A DNA stretch of 64,000 bases from contig LGYU01000009.1 in NCBI GenBank assembly GCA_001302245.1, positions 372,001 through 436,000 of the forward strand. The letters are read 5' to 3'. Of this stretch, positions 44,297 to 53,910 are shown one piece after another. The notes under the pieces were generated by a model, which saw nothing but the letters and a program-made list of their open reading frames with translations, was not told the origin of the DNA and ran no database searches. The first letter of the stretch is position 1, and each line of letters begins with the position of its first letter. The position numbers were made by a program, and so were the translations under genes. This stretch comes from Chitinophagaceae bacterium PMP191F (lineage in GTDB: Bacteria > Bacteroidota > Bacteroidia > Chitinophagales > Chitinophagaceae).

Positions 44297-44330
44297 TGCC
44301 CATATTTGAACGCCGGAAAGTAAATGGAAT

Positions 44331-44357
44331 AAAAAAAGGCTACCCGGAGGTAACCTT
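44331..44357 (-). terminator. Terminator of the 45-residue lipoprotein gene
   Basis: On the minus strand a 9-bp stem (44357-44349 with 44344-44336, one wobble) is followed by seven T. It lies 28 bp after the stop codon. Confidence 0.8.
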
Positions 44358-44384
44358 AAATATCATTCGTTTGCTTGTTAAAGA

Positions 44385-44522
44385 TTAACGACCGCCACCG
44401 TATCCATATCCGATAAAACCTTTATTCATTTTACAACCACCACTACCGCGGGAAGCAGTGCAAGAGGTTAATGAAACAACTGCTAATGCAATAAAAGCAA
44501 CGATAATAAAGATCCTTTTCAT
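44385..44522 (-). CDS. 45-residue glycine-rich lipoprotein
   Basis: A very short frame: ATG at 44522, stop at 44385. The product starts with MKRIFIIVAFIALAVVSLTS and a lipobox Cys21, so the mature peptide has about 25 residues, beginning CTASRGSGGCKMNKG and ending IGYGYGGGR. The signal, a terminator right after the stop, and AAAAATG context support a real gene. Unknown function; tiny Gly/Tyr-rich lipoproteins are common in Bacteroidota. Confidence 0.75.
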   Translation of the reverse strand: MKRIFIIVAFIALAVVSLTSCTASRGSGGCKMNKGFIGYGYGGGR

Positions 44523-44730
44523 TTTTGTGGTATTTAAAATTTAGAAATAAGCCTGATGAATTGAAAAGGGGTAAAAAAACGATCACCAGGAATTTCAAAG
44601 GAAAACGGACTAATTAAAAAAGTAAAGCACGAAGTTTCTAAAGGATGGGTGGATGTAGTGGAGTGATGGCTCAAAGGAACAAAGAAAATCTGGTTTATGC
44701 AAGTGTCCCGGTCACAAAAAGCAAATAATT

Positions 44731-44761
44731 TTTGGCAATCCATTGACCTTAAATACTTTTA
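44731..44761 (+). promoter_or_regulatory. Probable promoter of the Mpl-like ligase gene
   Basis: TTTG at 44731-44734, 19-base spacer, TACTTTTA at 44754-44761 (last base differs from the consensus), 17 bp before the ATG. Confidence 0.5.
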
Positions 44762-44778
44762 GCTGATAAAAGCAATTA

Positions 44779-46137
44779 ATGAGGGTTCATTTTATAGCAA
44801 TAGGGGGAAGTGTAATGCACCAGCTTGCACTGGCATTGCATCGCAAGGGGTACCAGGTAACAGGCAGCGACGATGAAATTTTTGAACCTGCCTTGTCAAA
44901 TCTGCAGCAGGAAGGACTGCTGCCCAAGGCCATCGGCTGGTTTCCTGAAAAGATCACTCCGGAGACAGATGCCGTAATACTGGGTATGCATGCTAAACAG
45001 GACAATCCTGAATTACTGAAAGCAAAGGAATTGGGCATACCCGTATATTCGTTCCCTGAATACATTTACCAGGAAAGCAGGAATAAAACCCGGATAGTAG
45101 TAGGTGGCAGTCATGGAAAAACCACTACTACAGCTATGATAATGCATGTGTTGCGCAAGGCGCAGCGCAATTTTGACTACCTGGTAGGTGCCAGACTGGA
45201 AGGTTTCAGCCAATCGGTGAATATTACCGATGCCCCCCTGATTGTTTGTGAGGGAGATGAATATCCTGCCAGTGTAATAGAAAAACGCCCCAAATTTCAT
45301 TTTCTCTTTCCCCATATCGCCATCCTGACCGGTATTGCCTGGGATCATATTAATGTATTTCCCACTTTTGATTTTTACCTGGAACAGTTTGTTATATTTA
45401 TTAATAAGATTGAGCCCGGCGGCATCCTGATCTATAATGAAACAGATGAGGTGCTGGCTAAACTGGTAGCAGAACATAAACGTGATGATATCCGTTATCA
45501 GCCCTACGGTCTGCCTCAGCATGTTATTAATAAAGGGAAAACAACTATTACATTAGAAGGCCATACAGGTGTTTTAAGTGTATTTGGTAATCACAATCTG
45601 CTGAATTTGCATGCGGCGTGGTATGCATGCAAAGAATCAGGCATTGATGTTGCGGTTTTTGTGGATGCCATCAGTTCTTTTACAGGAGCTGCCAAGAGAT
45701 TGGAATTATTGGCGTCTAATAATGAAACGACCGTTTACCGCGATTTTGCCCATGCGCCTTCCAAGGTCAGGGCAACAATAGATGCGGTAAAACAACAATA
45801 CCCGGACAGAAAACTGATCGCTGTGCTGGAATTGCATACCTACAGTAGCCTGAACGAGCAGTTTATGCAGGAGTATAAAGGGGCGATGGAACAGGCAGAT
45901 GAAGCTGCTGTATTTTATTCAGGTCATGCACTTGCATTGAAAAGATTGCCGGAGTTGCCTGCTGAAAAAGTGTATGCAGGCTTTGCCAAAGAAGGGTTGC
46001 AGGTATTTACGCATGCGCAGGATCTGTTACAATGGTTGCAGTTGAGAACGTACCCGAACAGTAACCTGCTTTTAATGAGTTCCGGTAATTATGATGGAAC
46101 AGATATGCTTACATTTGCAAAGAGCGTGACACAATAG
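44779..46137 (+). CDS. mpl: Mur ligase, UDP-N-acetylmuramate:murein-peptide ligase (Mpl-like)
   Basis: 452 residues with the three Mur-ligase domains: N-terminal HFIAIGGSVMHQLALAL, the ATP-binding P-loop VVGGSHGKTTTTAM (109-116 core), ILTGIAWDHINVFPTF (His of the central domain), and the C-terminal RDFAHAPSKVRATIDAVK. The absence of the MurC-type G-x-G-G-x-G-M-S start and the shape of the N-terminus fit the Mpl branch, which re-uses murein tripeptide in cell-wall recycling. Cytoplasmic. Confidence 0.85.
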   Translation: MRVHFIAIGGSVMHQLALALHRKGYQVTGSDDEIFEPALSNLQQEGLLPKAIGWFPEKITPETDAVILGMHAKQDNPELLKAKELGIPVYSFPEYIYQESRNKTRIVVGGSHGKTTTTAMIMHVLRKAQRNFDYLVGARLEGFSQSVNITDAPLIVCEGDEYPASVIEKRPKFHFLFPHIAILTGIAWDHINVFPTFDFYLEQFVIFINKIEPGGILIYNETDEVLAKLVAEHKRDDIRYQPYGLPQHVINKGKTTITLEGHTGVLSVFGNHNLLNLHAAWYACKESGIDVAVFVDAISSFTGAAKRLELLASNNETTVYRDFAHAPSKVRATIDAVKQQYPDRKLIAVLELHTYSSLNEQFMQEYKGAMEQADEAAVFYSGHALALKRLPELPAEKVYAGFAKEGLQVFTHAQDLLQWLQLRTYPNSNLLLMSSGNYDGTDMLTFAKSVTQ

Positions 46138-46210
46138 GATAGTCCTGGTAAAGTGTGATAATAGATAGCAGATAAGTCAGTAAAAAGTTTATAACCAATA
46201 TCGAAGTTGA

Positions 46211-46978
46211 ATGTTACAATTAACAAGGCCCCTGGCCATTATTGATCTGGAAACTACAGGGGTAAATCTCGGTGTAGACCGTATTGTTGAGATTGCGATT
46301 GTTAAAATTCACCAGGACGGCAAGCAGCAGGTAAAACGCAAATTGATCAATCCTGAAATGCCCATTTCTGCTACCTCTGTTGAGGTGCATGGTATTAGTA
46401 ATGAAATGGTGAAAGACGCGCCTACCTTTAAGCAGGCTGCCAATGAGATAAAACAGTTCCTTGAGAACTGTGATCTGGCTGGTTATAACTCCAATCGTTT
46501 TGATATTCCCTTACTGGCTGAAGAGTTTCTGCGTGTAGGTCTGGACTTCGATTTCAAAGGTCGCAGACTGGTGGATGTGCAGAGAATATTTCACATGATG
46601 GAGCAGCGTACATTGAGCGCAGCTTATAAATTCTATTGTAATAAATCGCTGGAATCGGCACACAGTGCAGAGGCAGATGCTTCCGCAACCTGGGAGGTGC
46701 TGGTAGCACAGGTAGGTAAATATCCTCAATTGGGTACTACCATCGAAAGCATTCTGCAGGTAACAGGTGAAGAAGCGATTGTGGATTTTGCACGCAGAAT
46801 GGTATTTGAAAATGGGGTTGAGGTATTCAATTTTGGTAAACATAAAGGCCGCCCGGTAACCGAAGTGCTGAAAGCCGAACCGCAGTATTACGACTGGATG
46901 ATGAGAGGTGATTTTCCCTTGCACACCAAGCAGAAACTTACCGAGATCTTCAATCGGAGCCTGTTAAAAAAGGGCTAA
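46211..46978 (+). CDS. DEDDh 3'-5' exonuclease family protein
   Basis: 255 residues. The N-terminal exonuclease domain shows ExoI AIIDLETTGVN (D12, E14), ExoII with NSNRFDIPLLAEEF and ExoIII HSAEADASAT, as in DNA polymerase III epsilon. The C-terminal part (about 195-255; FNFGKHKGRPVTEVLKAEPQYYDWMM) is a DUF3820-like module. It may act as a proofreading or repair nuclease. No polymerase gene nearby. Confidence 0.9.
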   Translation: MLQLTRPLAIIDLETTGVNLGVDRIVEIAIVKIHQDGKQQVKRKLINPEMPISATSVEVHGISNEMVKDAPTFKQAANEIKQFLENCDLAGYNSNRFDIPLLAEEFLRVGLDFDFKGRRLVDVQRIFHMMEQRTLSAAYKFYCNKSLESAHSAEADASATWEVLVAQVGKYPQLGTTIESILQVTGEEAIVDFARRMVFENGVEVFNFGKHKGRPVTEVLKAEPQYYDWMMRGDFPLHTKQKLTEIFNRSLLKKG

Positions 46979-47058
46979 AAACGGTATGTTACCAAAATGT
47001 AACAATGGCGCCCGTTTAATTATTGTAAATTAGCGTTTTAAACATCCGGTTCCTTGCT

Positions 47059-47844
47059 TTGGAAAAAGTAGTTATCATACCGACCTACAACGAAAAGGAA
47101 AATATAGCCAATATCATTGAAGCCATATTTTCGCTGCAACAGCAGTTCCATGTCCTCGTCATAGATGATGGTTCTCCTGACGGCACAGCGCAGATCGTAA
47201 AAACATTACAGGCAAAATATCCCGGTGAACTGTTTCTGGAAGAAAGAACAGGTAAGCTTGGTTTAGGTACCGCATATATACACGGTTTCAAATGGTCACT
47301 GGCCAAAGGCTATGCGTTCATTTTTGAAATGGATGCCGATTTTTCGCACAATCCTGCCGATCTGCAGCGTTTGTATGAAGCCTGTAAACACAATGGTGCC
47401 GATGTGGCCATCGGTTCACGCTATGTAAAAGGTGGCGGTACTGTTAACTGGCCCTGGGACAGAATATTGCTGTCGAAAGGTGGCTCACTCTATACGCGCC
47501 TCATCACCTGGATGCCGGTACATGATACTACTGCTGGTTTTGTTTGTTACAGACGTCAGGTACTGGAAGCGATCAATCTTGATGAGATTGAATTCCTGGG
47601 ATATGCATTCCAGATAGAAATGAAATTTGCATCCTGGAAACTGGGTTTTGCCATCCGTGAAGTACCTATTATTTTTGAAGATCGTAAATATGGTGCTTCC
47701 AAAATGCATAAAGGCATTGTAAAGGAAGGCATACTGGGTGTATTGAAACTGCGCTGGTACAGCCTGTTCAAAGACTACCGTGCGCGTGTTAAAAAAACAC
47801 AGTCGCCCGGTGTATTCCCATCCCTCTCGCACGAAGAAGTTTAA
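47059..47844 (+). CDS. Polyprenol-phosphate mannosyltransferase-like GT2 enzyme
   Basis: 261 residues. The start is a TTG (TTG-GAA-AAA), because no ATG or GTG occurs in frame before VVIIPTYNEKENI. The dolichol-phosphate-mannose synthase motifs VIIPTYNEKENIANII, VIDDGSPDGTAQIV and EMDADFSHNP are clear; there is no C-terminal membrane domain, so it is the soluble one-domain type. It would load a sugar on a polyprenyl phosphate, a possible donor for GT-C enzymes like the one at 11599. Confidence 0.9.
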   Translation: MEKVVIIPTYNEKENIANIIEAIFSLQQQFHVLVIDDGSPDGTAQIVKTLQAKYPGELFLEERTGKLGLGTAYIHGFKWSLAKGYAFIFEMDADFSHNPADLQRLYEACKHNGADVAIGSRYVKGGGTVNWPWDRILLSKGGSLYTRLITWMPVHDTTAGFVCYRRQVLEAINLDEIEFLGYAFQIEMKFASWKLGFAIREVPIIFEDRKYGASKMHKGIVKEGILGVLKLRWYSLFKDYRARVKKTQSPGVFPSLSHEEV

Positions 47845-47944
47845 TAAACATTTGTACAATCATTATAGCAATTGCACTGGTTCTGTAAAGGGGCAGTGCA
47901 ATTGTACTTTTATAACGATATATCAGCAACTGCTTGCCGGTAAG

Positions 47945-47952
47945 TATCTTTG
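47945..47952 (+). promoter_or_regulatory. -7 element of the EamA transporter gene
   Basis: TATCTTTG, a full match, 28 bp before the ATG at 47980. No well-spaced -33 element seen. Confidence 0.5.
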
Positions 47953-47979
47953 GTCTCTAATCATTATTTCTGTTTATTT

Positions 47980-48885
47980 ATGCGTAAGGCATTTATTCAA
48001 CTTCATATAGCTGTTTTATTGGCTGGTTTAACCGGTGTGCTGGGACGATTGATTACCCTGAATGAAGGTTTGCTGGTGTGGTACCGGATGTTGTTCTCTT
48101 CAATTGCTTTATGGGTATTGTTTGCATTTACAAAGAAGCTGAAAAGGCTTGCGGTAAAAGACATACTGACCATTATTGCTGCCGGCGCCGTAGTGGCATT
48201 GCATTGGGTAGCTTTTTATGGCAGCATTAAATATTCCAATGTATCGGTAAGCCTGGTCTGTTTTTCAGCTATCGGCTTTTTTACAGCAATCTTTGAACCG
48301 ATGATTGTTGGAACGCCTTTTAAGCGCAGTGAAATATTACTGGGACTACTGGTAATAGCAGGTATTGCATTGATCTTTCATTTCGATACGCAGTATAAAA
48401 CCGGCATCATTATCGGGCTGATCTCTGCCGTGCTGGGAAGCCTGTTTCCTGTAATGAATCGTAAATTATTACAACGGTTTGACCCTGAAACGGTGACGTT
48501 GTACGAGATTACGGGAGGATTTCTTTTCCTGTCGGCTGTTATGCCATTGTACCTGTTGTATGTACCTGCCAGTCATGTTGTGCCTACACTGAACGATACA
48601 TTGTGGTTGCTGGTATTATCCTTACTGTGTACGGTACTGGCGTTTAATCTTTCCATGAAAGCCCTGAAAAAGATCTCGGCGTTTACAGTTAACCTGACCT
48701 ACAACCTGGAACCTTTGTATGGTATTGCGCTGGCATTTGTATTGTATAGAGAGGATAAATTATTGACGCGGAATTTCTATATTGGTATGTTGCTGATCGC
48801 TATATCTGTAATATGGCAAACCTGGCTGGTATACCGCTGGCATACCAATACAAAAAAAGTGGCCGTAACACCCATGCAACAGTAG
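47980..48885 (+). CDS. EamA family (drug/metabolite) transporter
   Basis: 301 residues from the ATG at 47980; ten upstream codons are open but include the promoter. Ten membrane helices in two EamA repeats, with ALHWVAFYGSIKYSNVSVSLVCFSA in the first and AFTVNLTYNLEPLYGIALAF in the second. It moves small metabolites across the inner membrane, substrate unknown. Confidence 0.9.
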   Translation: MRKAFIQLHIAVLLAGLTGVLGRLITLNEGLLVWYRMLFSSIALWVLFAFTKKLKRLAVKDILTIIAAGAVVALHWVAFYGSIKYSNVSVSLVCFSAIGFFTAIFEPMIVGTPFKRSEILLGLLVIAGIALIFHFDTQYKTGIIIGLISAVLGSLFPVMNRKLLQRFDPETVTLYEITGGFLFLSAVMPLYLLYVPASHVVPTLNDTLWLLVLSLLCTVLAFNLSMKALKKISAFTVNLTYNLEPLYGIALAFVLYREDKLLTRNFYIGMLLIAISVIWQTWLVYRWHTNTKKVAVTPMQQ

Positions 48886-48938
48886 CAGCTAAAGTTTAGT
48901 CATTATACGAACAACCTTATTTAAACCAAAGATCACTT

Positions 48939-49580
48939 ATGAAAAGAATATTCCTTACGTTGATTGCAGGTATAGCCATTAACGCTGCATTTTCACAGGT
49001 TCGCCTGGGAGTAGAAGCCGGGTTGAATCTTGCCAATCAGCATGTCAAAGCATCCGTTGGTGGTTTTTCTGCAGGCCAGACCGGCAACACGATCGCCAGC
49101 TTTCACCTGGGTTTTGTAGCAGATGCTGAAATTGCTAAAAACCTGTATGTACGGCCCAGGCTGCTATTATCCGGAAAGGGCTCATGCTTTAAGAACACCT
49201 CTGGTACTCCGGGCGTGGGCAGCAATGTTACTTTCAGACCTTATTACCTTGAATTACCTATCAATGTAGTGTACAAGTATCCATTGCCCAATCATATGAA
49301 AGTATTTGCGGGCTTTGGTCCCAATTTCGCATTCGGCATTTTTGGCAATGCAAAATCGGGCGATATGAAGGATGATGTGTTTCAGAAAGACGGGTTTAAA
49401 CGTTTTGATTTCGGACTCGAATACCTGGCAGGAGTGGAATTAACGCGCAACATTGTTGCCAGTATTCACTACACCCAGGGACTGTCTAACATTTACAACG
49501 GCAGCAATACCGGTATAACCTCCATTAACTGGAAGAACCGACTATTCGGTATTTCTTTTGGATATATGTTTGATAAATAA
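48939..49580 (+). CDS. Outer-membrane beta-barrel protein (PorT-like)
   Basis: 213 residues with a signal peptide (MKRIFLTLIAGIAINAAFSQ). The mature protein begins VRLGVEAGLNLANQ and alternates strands (YVRPRLLLSGKG, YYLELPINVVYKY, VFAGFGPNFAFGIFG) and ends in FGISFGYMF, as in eight-stranded barrels of the PorT/OMP_b-brl_2 family. Role unknown. A terminator follows at 49604. Confidence 0.85.
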   Translation: MKRIFLTLIAGIAINAAFSQVRLGVEAGLNLANQHVKASVGGFSAGQTGNTIASFHLGFVADAEIAKNLYVRPRLLLSGKGSCFKNTSGTPGVGSNVTFRPYYLELPINVVYKYPLPNHMKVFAGFGPNFAFGIFGNAKSGDMKDDVFQKDGFKRFDFGLEYLAGVELTRNIVASIHYTQGLSNIYNGSNTGITSINWKNRLFGISFGYMFDK

Positions 49581-49885
49581 TAATCATTATATCTCTATTG
49601 GGCGATGGTGTTTAACAAGCGTTATACACCATCTTTTTTTATAGCTATGTTATACAAAGCTTTTCAGATGTCAATTTTCCATATATCGGAATTTTATAAG
49701 AAGCCTTTTTGCTGTCGGGAGTTTTACACACATCATATATTAAGTAGTATTGATAGGTACCAGCCACATATCCCTTCCTGCAACTGCCCCAACTTTGTAT
49801 GAACGGTAATAAGGTTGGATATGTAAAACCGGTAAGTAGTGTCTTTATGGTAATTTTAACACTCAATCTAACTTAAGAAACTATT
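49581..49885. other. 305-bp intergenic region
   Basis: It contains the terminator at 49604-49640. The remaining bases are AT-rich without a promoter match, repeat or open frame that I can support. Confidence 0.5.
49604..49640 (+). terminator. Rho-independent terminator after the barrel gene
   Basis: An 8-bp stem (49604-49611 with 49626-49633), extended by four more pairs after one mismatch, AAGC loop, then seven T. Confidence 0.88.
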
Positions 49886-52800
49886 ATGCGGAAATTCCTT
49901 TACCTGACTGCGGGGTTGTTAAGCTGTGCTATTGCAGAGGCACAGAAAAAGCCCCTGGATCATTCAGTGTACGATGGCTGGCAATCAGTAGCCGAGCGCA
50001 ATATCAGTAATAACGGAAAGTATGTGGTTTACACCATTACGCCACAGGAAGGTGATGGCAACCTGGTGATACAGGCCGCCGACAATTCTTATAAAAAAGA
50101 AGTGCCCCGCGGATACAATGCCACCATTACAGAAGACAGCCGTTTTGTAATATTCAAGATCCGTCCTTTCTTTAAGGACACACGCGAGGCCCGCATTAAG
50201 AAAAAGAGCCCTGCCGACATGCCGAAAGACACCCTGGCTATTATTGAGCTGGGAAAGGACTCTGTAAAAAAGATCCCCAACATTAAATCATATAAAACGC
50301 CTGATAAAGGAACTGGTTTGTGGATGGCCTACCTGCTGGAGAAAGCTCCTGCAGATAATGGTTCCCGCACACGCACTCCCGAGCCGGATTCTTTAACACG
50401 TTTGAACAATATGCTGCGCATGGCAGATAGCCTGGCCCGTATTGCAGACAGCGTGCGTAACAAAGCCAATGAGGCTAAATTGAAAGGACTGGCTGTATTA
50501 CAAGTTGCTCCCAGGCCACAGGCTCCCCGTACTGAGCCCGGAGCAGGCGGTGCGCCAACCGCTCCTGCAACAGCGGGTGTGGCCGGAAGACCAGGTGCCG
50601 GCGGAGCTGCCGGTGGTCGCGGTGGCCGCGGTGGAGCAGGCAGTGCAGGATTCTCTGCAGTCGCTGACCCGGTGGAAGAAGGTACTGAACTGATATTGTA
50701 CAACCTGTATACCGGTGAAACAAAGCATTATAAACTGGTAAACGATTATGCTTTCAGCAAACAAGGCAATGTATTGCTGGTTAAAACAACCCGTAAAACG
50801 GGCGACAGCACTTCTTATGCTGCATTGACCTGGATTTCACTGCCCGATGGTAAAGCTGATACTGTGATCCGCCGCTTTAATGATCTGAAAAGCATCGCTT
50901 TCAATGATGATGCTACACAGGTTGCATTTGTGGCTGAGCGCGACAGTGTTTCCAAAGCATTGCAGAAATTCTATAAGTTATATACTTACAAACCCGGTAC
51001 TGATAGTGCACGCCTGCGTGTAGACAGAAAAACCAGTGGAGTACCTACCGGATTTTCTGTAAGCGAAAACTCTAATCTTACTTACAGCAAAGACGGTAAA
51101 AAACTGTTCTTTGGTCTTGCACCTATCCGTCGTCCGAAAGACACTACGCTGGTTGATTTTGAAACCGCACGCCTGGATGTATGGCATTATAACGATGATT
51201 ATCTGCAACCCCAGCAGTTGGTGCAACTGAATGCTGAACTGCGCAGAAGCTTTATGACCGTTCTGAATGGTGACGATGATAAAGTGATCAAACTGGGTGC
51301 TGATGATGCAGAGAACATTACCCTGGTAGACGAAGGCAATGCTGATTATGTACTGGCTACTTCTACCAAAGGCAACCGTATTGAATCACAATGGGAAGGT
51401 TTTTCACGCCAGACCGGTTATATCATTTCTACTGTTGACGGATCTCGTAAACTGATCAAGGATAAAAAACGTGGTTTCTTCAGCATTTCACCCAAAGGAA
51501 AATATGTGATCTGGTATGATCAGCCAACAAGACAGTATTATACGTATACAGTAGCAGATGGTTCTTCCAGGAACATTACACAGAAGATCACTGTTCCTTT
51601 ATATGATGATGAAGACGATCATCCCGATGACCCCCCTGCGTTTGGTACTGCAGGCTGGTTGCAGAACGATGATGCTGTACTGATAAACGATCGGTACGAT
51701 ATCTGGCAGGTAGACCCCACTGGCGTTAAAGCACCTGTAAATGTAACCAACGCTTATGGCCGCAAAAATAAAATTGTATTGCGTGCACTGCGTTTTGACA
51801 GGGAAGAGCGCTTTATTAAATCCGGCGATCAACTGGTACTGGATGCATTTTACCGTGGTAATAAATACAACGGTTACTTTACTAAAAAGCTGGACGTTCC
51901 CGGCGATCCTGTACTGTTAAGTGCTGGTGCTTATGCTACAGTTAATCCTGTAAAGGCAAAAGATGCTGAAGTATATATTCTGGGCAAAATGACGCCGCAG
52001 GAATCTGCTAACGTGTACAGCACTGCTGATTTCAAAAATTACACACAGCTTAGTGCTATCAACCCACAGCAGAAAGACTATAACTGGCTGACTGCTGAAC
52101 TGGTTAAATGGAAAATGTTTGATGGCAAAGAATCTGAAGGTCTCCTGTACAAACCTGAGAACTTCGATCCTAAAAAGAAATATCCTGTTATCTTCTATTT
52201 CTATGAGAAAGATGCAGACGGTCTGTACAATTACCGTGCTCCGGCTCCCAGCGCATCTACTGTAAACATTCCTTATTTTGTAAGTAACGGATACCTGGTA
52301 TTTGACCCCAACATTTCTTATAAGAACGGAGAGCCTGGTGAAAGTGCCTACAACTCTGTAGTATCTGCTGCAAAACACCTGTCGAAAATGCCATGGGTTG
52401 ATTCAACCAAAATGGCTATCCAGGGACAAAGCTGGGGTGGCTACCAGGTAGCTTACCTGGTAACACGTACCAAGATTTTCGCTGCTGCCGGTGCCGGTGC
52501 ACCTGTAGCCAACATGACCAGTGCCTATGGCGGTATCCGTTGGGGTTCTGGTATGAACAGGCAGTTCCAGTACGAGCATACACAAAGCCGTATCGGTGCT
52601 ACCCTGTGGCAGAAACCGGATCTGTACCTGAAAAACTCTCCTTTGTTCAAAGCTGATAAAGTAACTACTCCGTTGCTGATCATGCACAATGATGCTGATG
52701 GTGCTGTACCCTGGTATCAGGGTATTGAGTACTTCACTGCATTGCGTCGTCTGGGCAAAAAAGTATGGATGCTGCAATACAATGGAGAAGATCATAACCT

Positions 52801-52969
52801 GGTGGAAAGAAGGAACCGTAAGGACCTAAGCATCCGCCTGGGGCAGTTCTTCGATTATTACCTGAAAGGTGCTGCTCCGGCAAAATGGATCACTGATGGT
52901 GTTCCTGCTACTTTGAAAGGTGTTGATTGGGGAACCGAAGTTCCTGCTGATGAAAAGAAATCGTTCTAA
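49886..52969 (+). CDS. Large S9 (prolyl oligopeptidase) family peptidase
   Basis: 1027 residues, with a signal peptide (MRKFLYLTAGLLSCAIAEAQ). A long propeller-like region is interrupted at about residues 210-256 by a Pro/Ala/Gly-rich insert ending in GGRGGRGGAGSAG. The C-terminal alpha/beta-hydrolase has Ser849 in GQSWGGYQ, Asp at 936 or 938 in HNDADGAVPW and His970 in GEDHNL. Such enzymes are periplasmic peptidases acting on peptides or glutamyl/acyl amino acids. It is a second S9 enzyme, not a close copy of the DPP-IV type at 13576. Confidence 0.92.
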   Translation: MRKFLYLTAGLLSCAIAEAQKKPLDHSVYDGWQSVAERNISNNGKYVVYTITPQEGDGNLVIQAADNSYKKEVPRGYNATITEDSRFVIFKIRPFFKDTREARIKKKSPADMPKDTLAIIELGKDSVKKIPNIKSYKTPDKGTGLWMAYLLEKAPADNGSRTRTPEPDSLTRLNNMLRMADSLARIADSVRNKANEAKLKGLAVLQVAPRPQAPRTEPGAGGAPTAPATAGVAGRPGAGGAAGGRGGRGGAGSAGFSAVADPVEEGTELILYNLYTGETKHYKLVNDYAFSKQGNVLLVKTTRKTGDSTSYAALTWISLPDGKADTVIRRFNDLKSIAFNDDATQVAFVAERDSVSKALQKFYKLYTYKPGTDSARLRVDRKTSGVPTGFSVSENSNLTYSKDGKKLFFGLAPIRRPKDTTLVDFETARLDVWHYNDDYLQPQQLVQLNAELRRSFMTVLNGDDDKVIKLGADDAENITLVDEGNADYVLATSTKGNRIESQWEGFSRQTGYIISTVDGSRKLIKDKKRGFFSISPKGKYVIWYDQPTRQYYTYTVADGSSRNITQKITVPLYDDEDDHPDDPPAFGTAGWLQNDDAVLINDRYDIWQVDPTGVKAPVNVTNAYGRKNKIVLRALRFDREERFIKSGDQLVLDAFYRGNKYNGYFTKKLDVPGDPVLLSAGAYATVNPVKAKDAEVYILGKMTPQESANVYSTADFKNYTQLSAINPQQKDYNWLTAELVKWKMFDGKESEGLLYKPENFDPKKKYPVIFYFYEKDADGLYNYRAPAPSASTVNIPYFVSNGYLVFDPNISYKNGEPGESAYNSVVSAAKHLSKMPWVDSTKMAIQGQSWGGYQVAYLVTRTKIFAAAGAGAPVANMTSAYGGIRWGSGMNRQFQYEHTQSRIGATLWQKPDLYLKNSPLFKADKVTTPLLIMHNDADGAVPWYQGIEYFTALRRLGKKVWMLQYNGEDHNLVERRNRKDLSIRLGQFFDYYLKGAAPAKWITDGVPATLKGVDWGTEVPADEKKSF

Positions 52970-52994
52970 CCGATAAACGATCATTGTATCCTGG

Positions 52995-53033
52995 CCGGGA
53001 AGTTTACTATGTAAGCTTCCCGGTTTTGTTTTT
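52995..53033 (+). terminator. Rho-independent terminator after the large S9 gene
   Basis: A 13-bp stem (52995-53007 with 53011-53023, one wobble) with a 3-base loop and a T-rich tail. Confidence 0.9.
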
Positions 53034-53193
53034 TGGGGAAGTGGTGAATTAGTGAGTGGTGAATAGTGAATGCCCGCTGCGAGATTGCTGATTTTAGGGA
53101 TCTATTGATTCTGGGATTTCATAACAGCGAACGCCAACCTTCAGATACTACCCGCACCGGCCGGGATAGTGCTAAAATAATACGCCGGTAATA

Positions 53194-53910
53194 TTACGCA
53201 ACTGCTGAAATATATCTTACCAGGCTTCTTTTGGCTATTGGTAATAATGTTTCATCTACCGGGAAGGACAGATCTGTTTCAATACTGTATACAGCAGGGT
53301 TGGGCAGTTCTTTCTTTTGTTTGATGAGTGTTGCCTTGATGCTTTCGTAAGTATTGACGATGGTGCGATGCCATTCGTCTACATATTCTGTTTTAATAGC
53401 GCGATAGCGGGTATCCTGTTTATCAAAAAAACTCATTTTGTACTGGTATACCCGGGTTTGTTTGTTGGTTCCTTTGCTCAGGAAAAAATAGCCTTCATCG
53501 GTATTCAATGGAACCAATCCTACCGGAAATATAGTGAGCTTATCTTCTACAAATTCATAGATCTCTGTACCGCTGGTAATGGTGTTTTTCATTTTGCCTT
53601 CTGAAAAGCTGATAATGTCTTCCAGTTCCTGCATCAGTTCATCGTCTTCAATCAATTGCTCGTACAGTAATTGCAAACGTTCCATTTGAATACCGGTCAG
53701 CGTTTTAGGAAATTGTTCCTGCAGGTATTGTTTATTTGTTTTAAAGGCAACAAGGTTGTTGTAATGGAAGATGAGATCTGATAGCTGCGGGTAGAGTTTG
53801 TTTTCATTGAAATACCTGGTCACTTCCTGCAGATATGCGAGTAAAGTATACTTTTTCAGTTCATAATCAATTCTGCCTTCGGCAAACCAGGTTTCAGATA
53901 GCGTTTTCAT
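53194..53910 (-). CDS. Hypothetical cytoplasmic protein
   Basis: 238 residues from the ATG at 53910 (an ATG two codons earlier is possible). Helical N-terminal half (ELKKYTLLAYLQEVTRYFNE, MERLQLLYEQLIEDDELMQEL) and a beta-containing C-terminal half (IFPVGLVPLNTDEGYFFL, TRVYQYKMSFF). No signal peptide and no motif known to me. It appears to be a conserved Bacteroidota protein of unknown role. Its 3' side has a word-rich stretch with GTGAATTAGTGAGTGG and GTGAATAGTGAATG (53041-53072). Confidence 0.6.
   Translation of the reverse strand: MKTLSETWFAEGRIDYELKKYTLLAYLQEVTRYFNENKLYPQLSDLIFHYNNLVAFKTNKQYLQEQFPKTLTGIQMERLQLLYEQLIEDDELMQELEDIISFSEGKMKNTITSGTEIYEFVEDKLTIFPVGLVPLNTDEGYFFLSKGTNKQTRVYQYKMSFFDKQDTRYRAIKTEYVDEWHRTIVNTYESIKATLIKQKKELPNPAVYSIETDLSFPVDETLLPIAKRSLVRYISAVA

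Noticed and set aside
50517-50655. GC-rich low-complexity stretch as a sequencing artefact or gene fusion point
   Set aside because: The frame continues without a break into a conserved S9 domain and the insert has a coherent amino acid composition.
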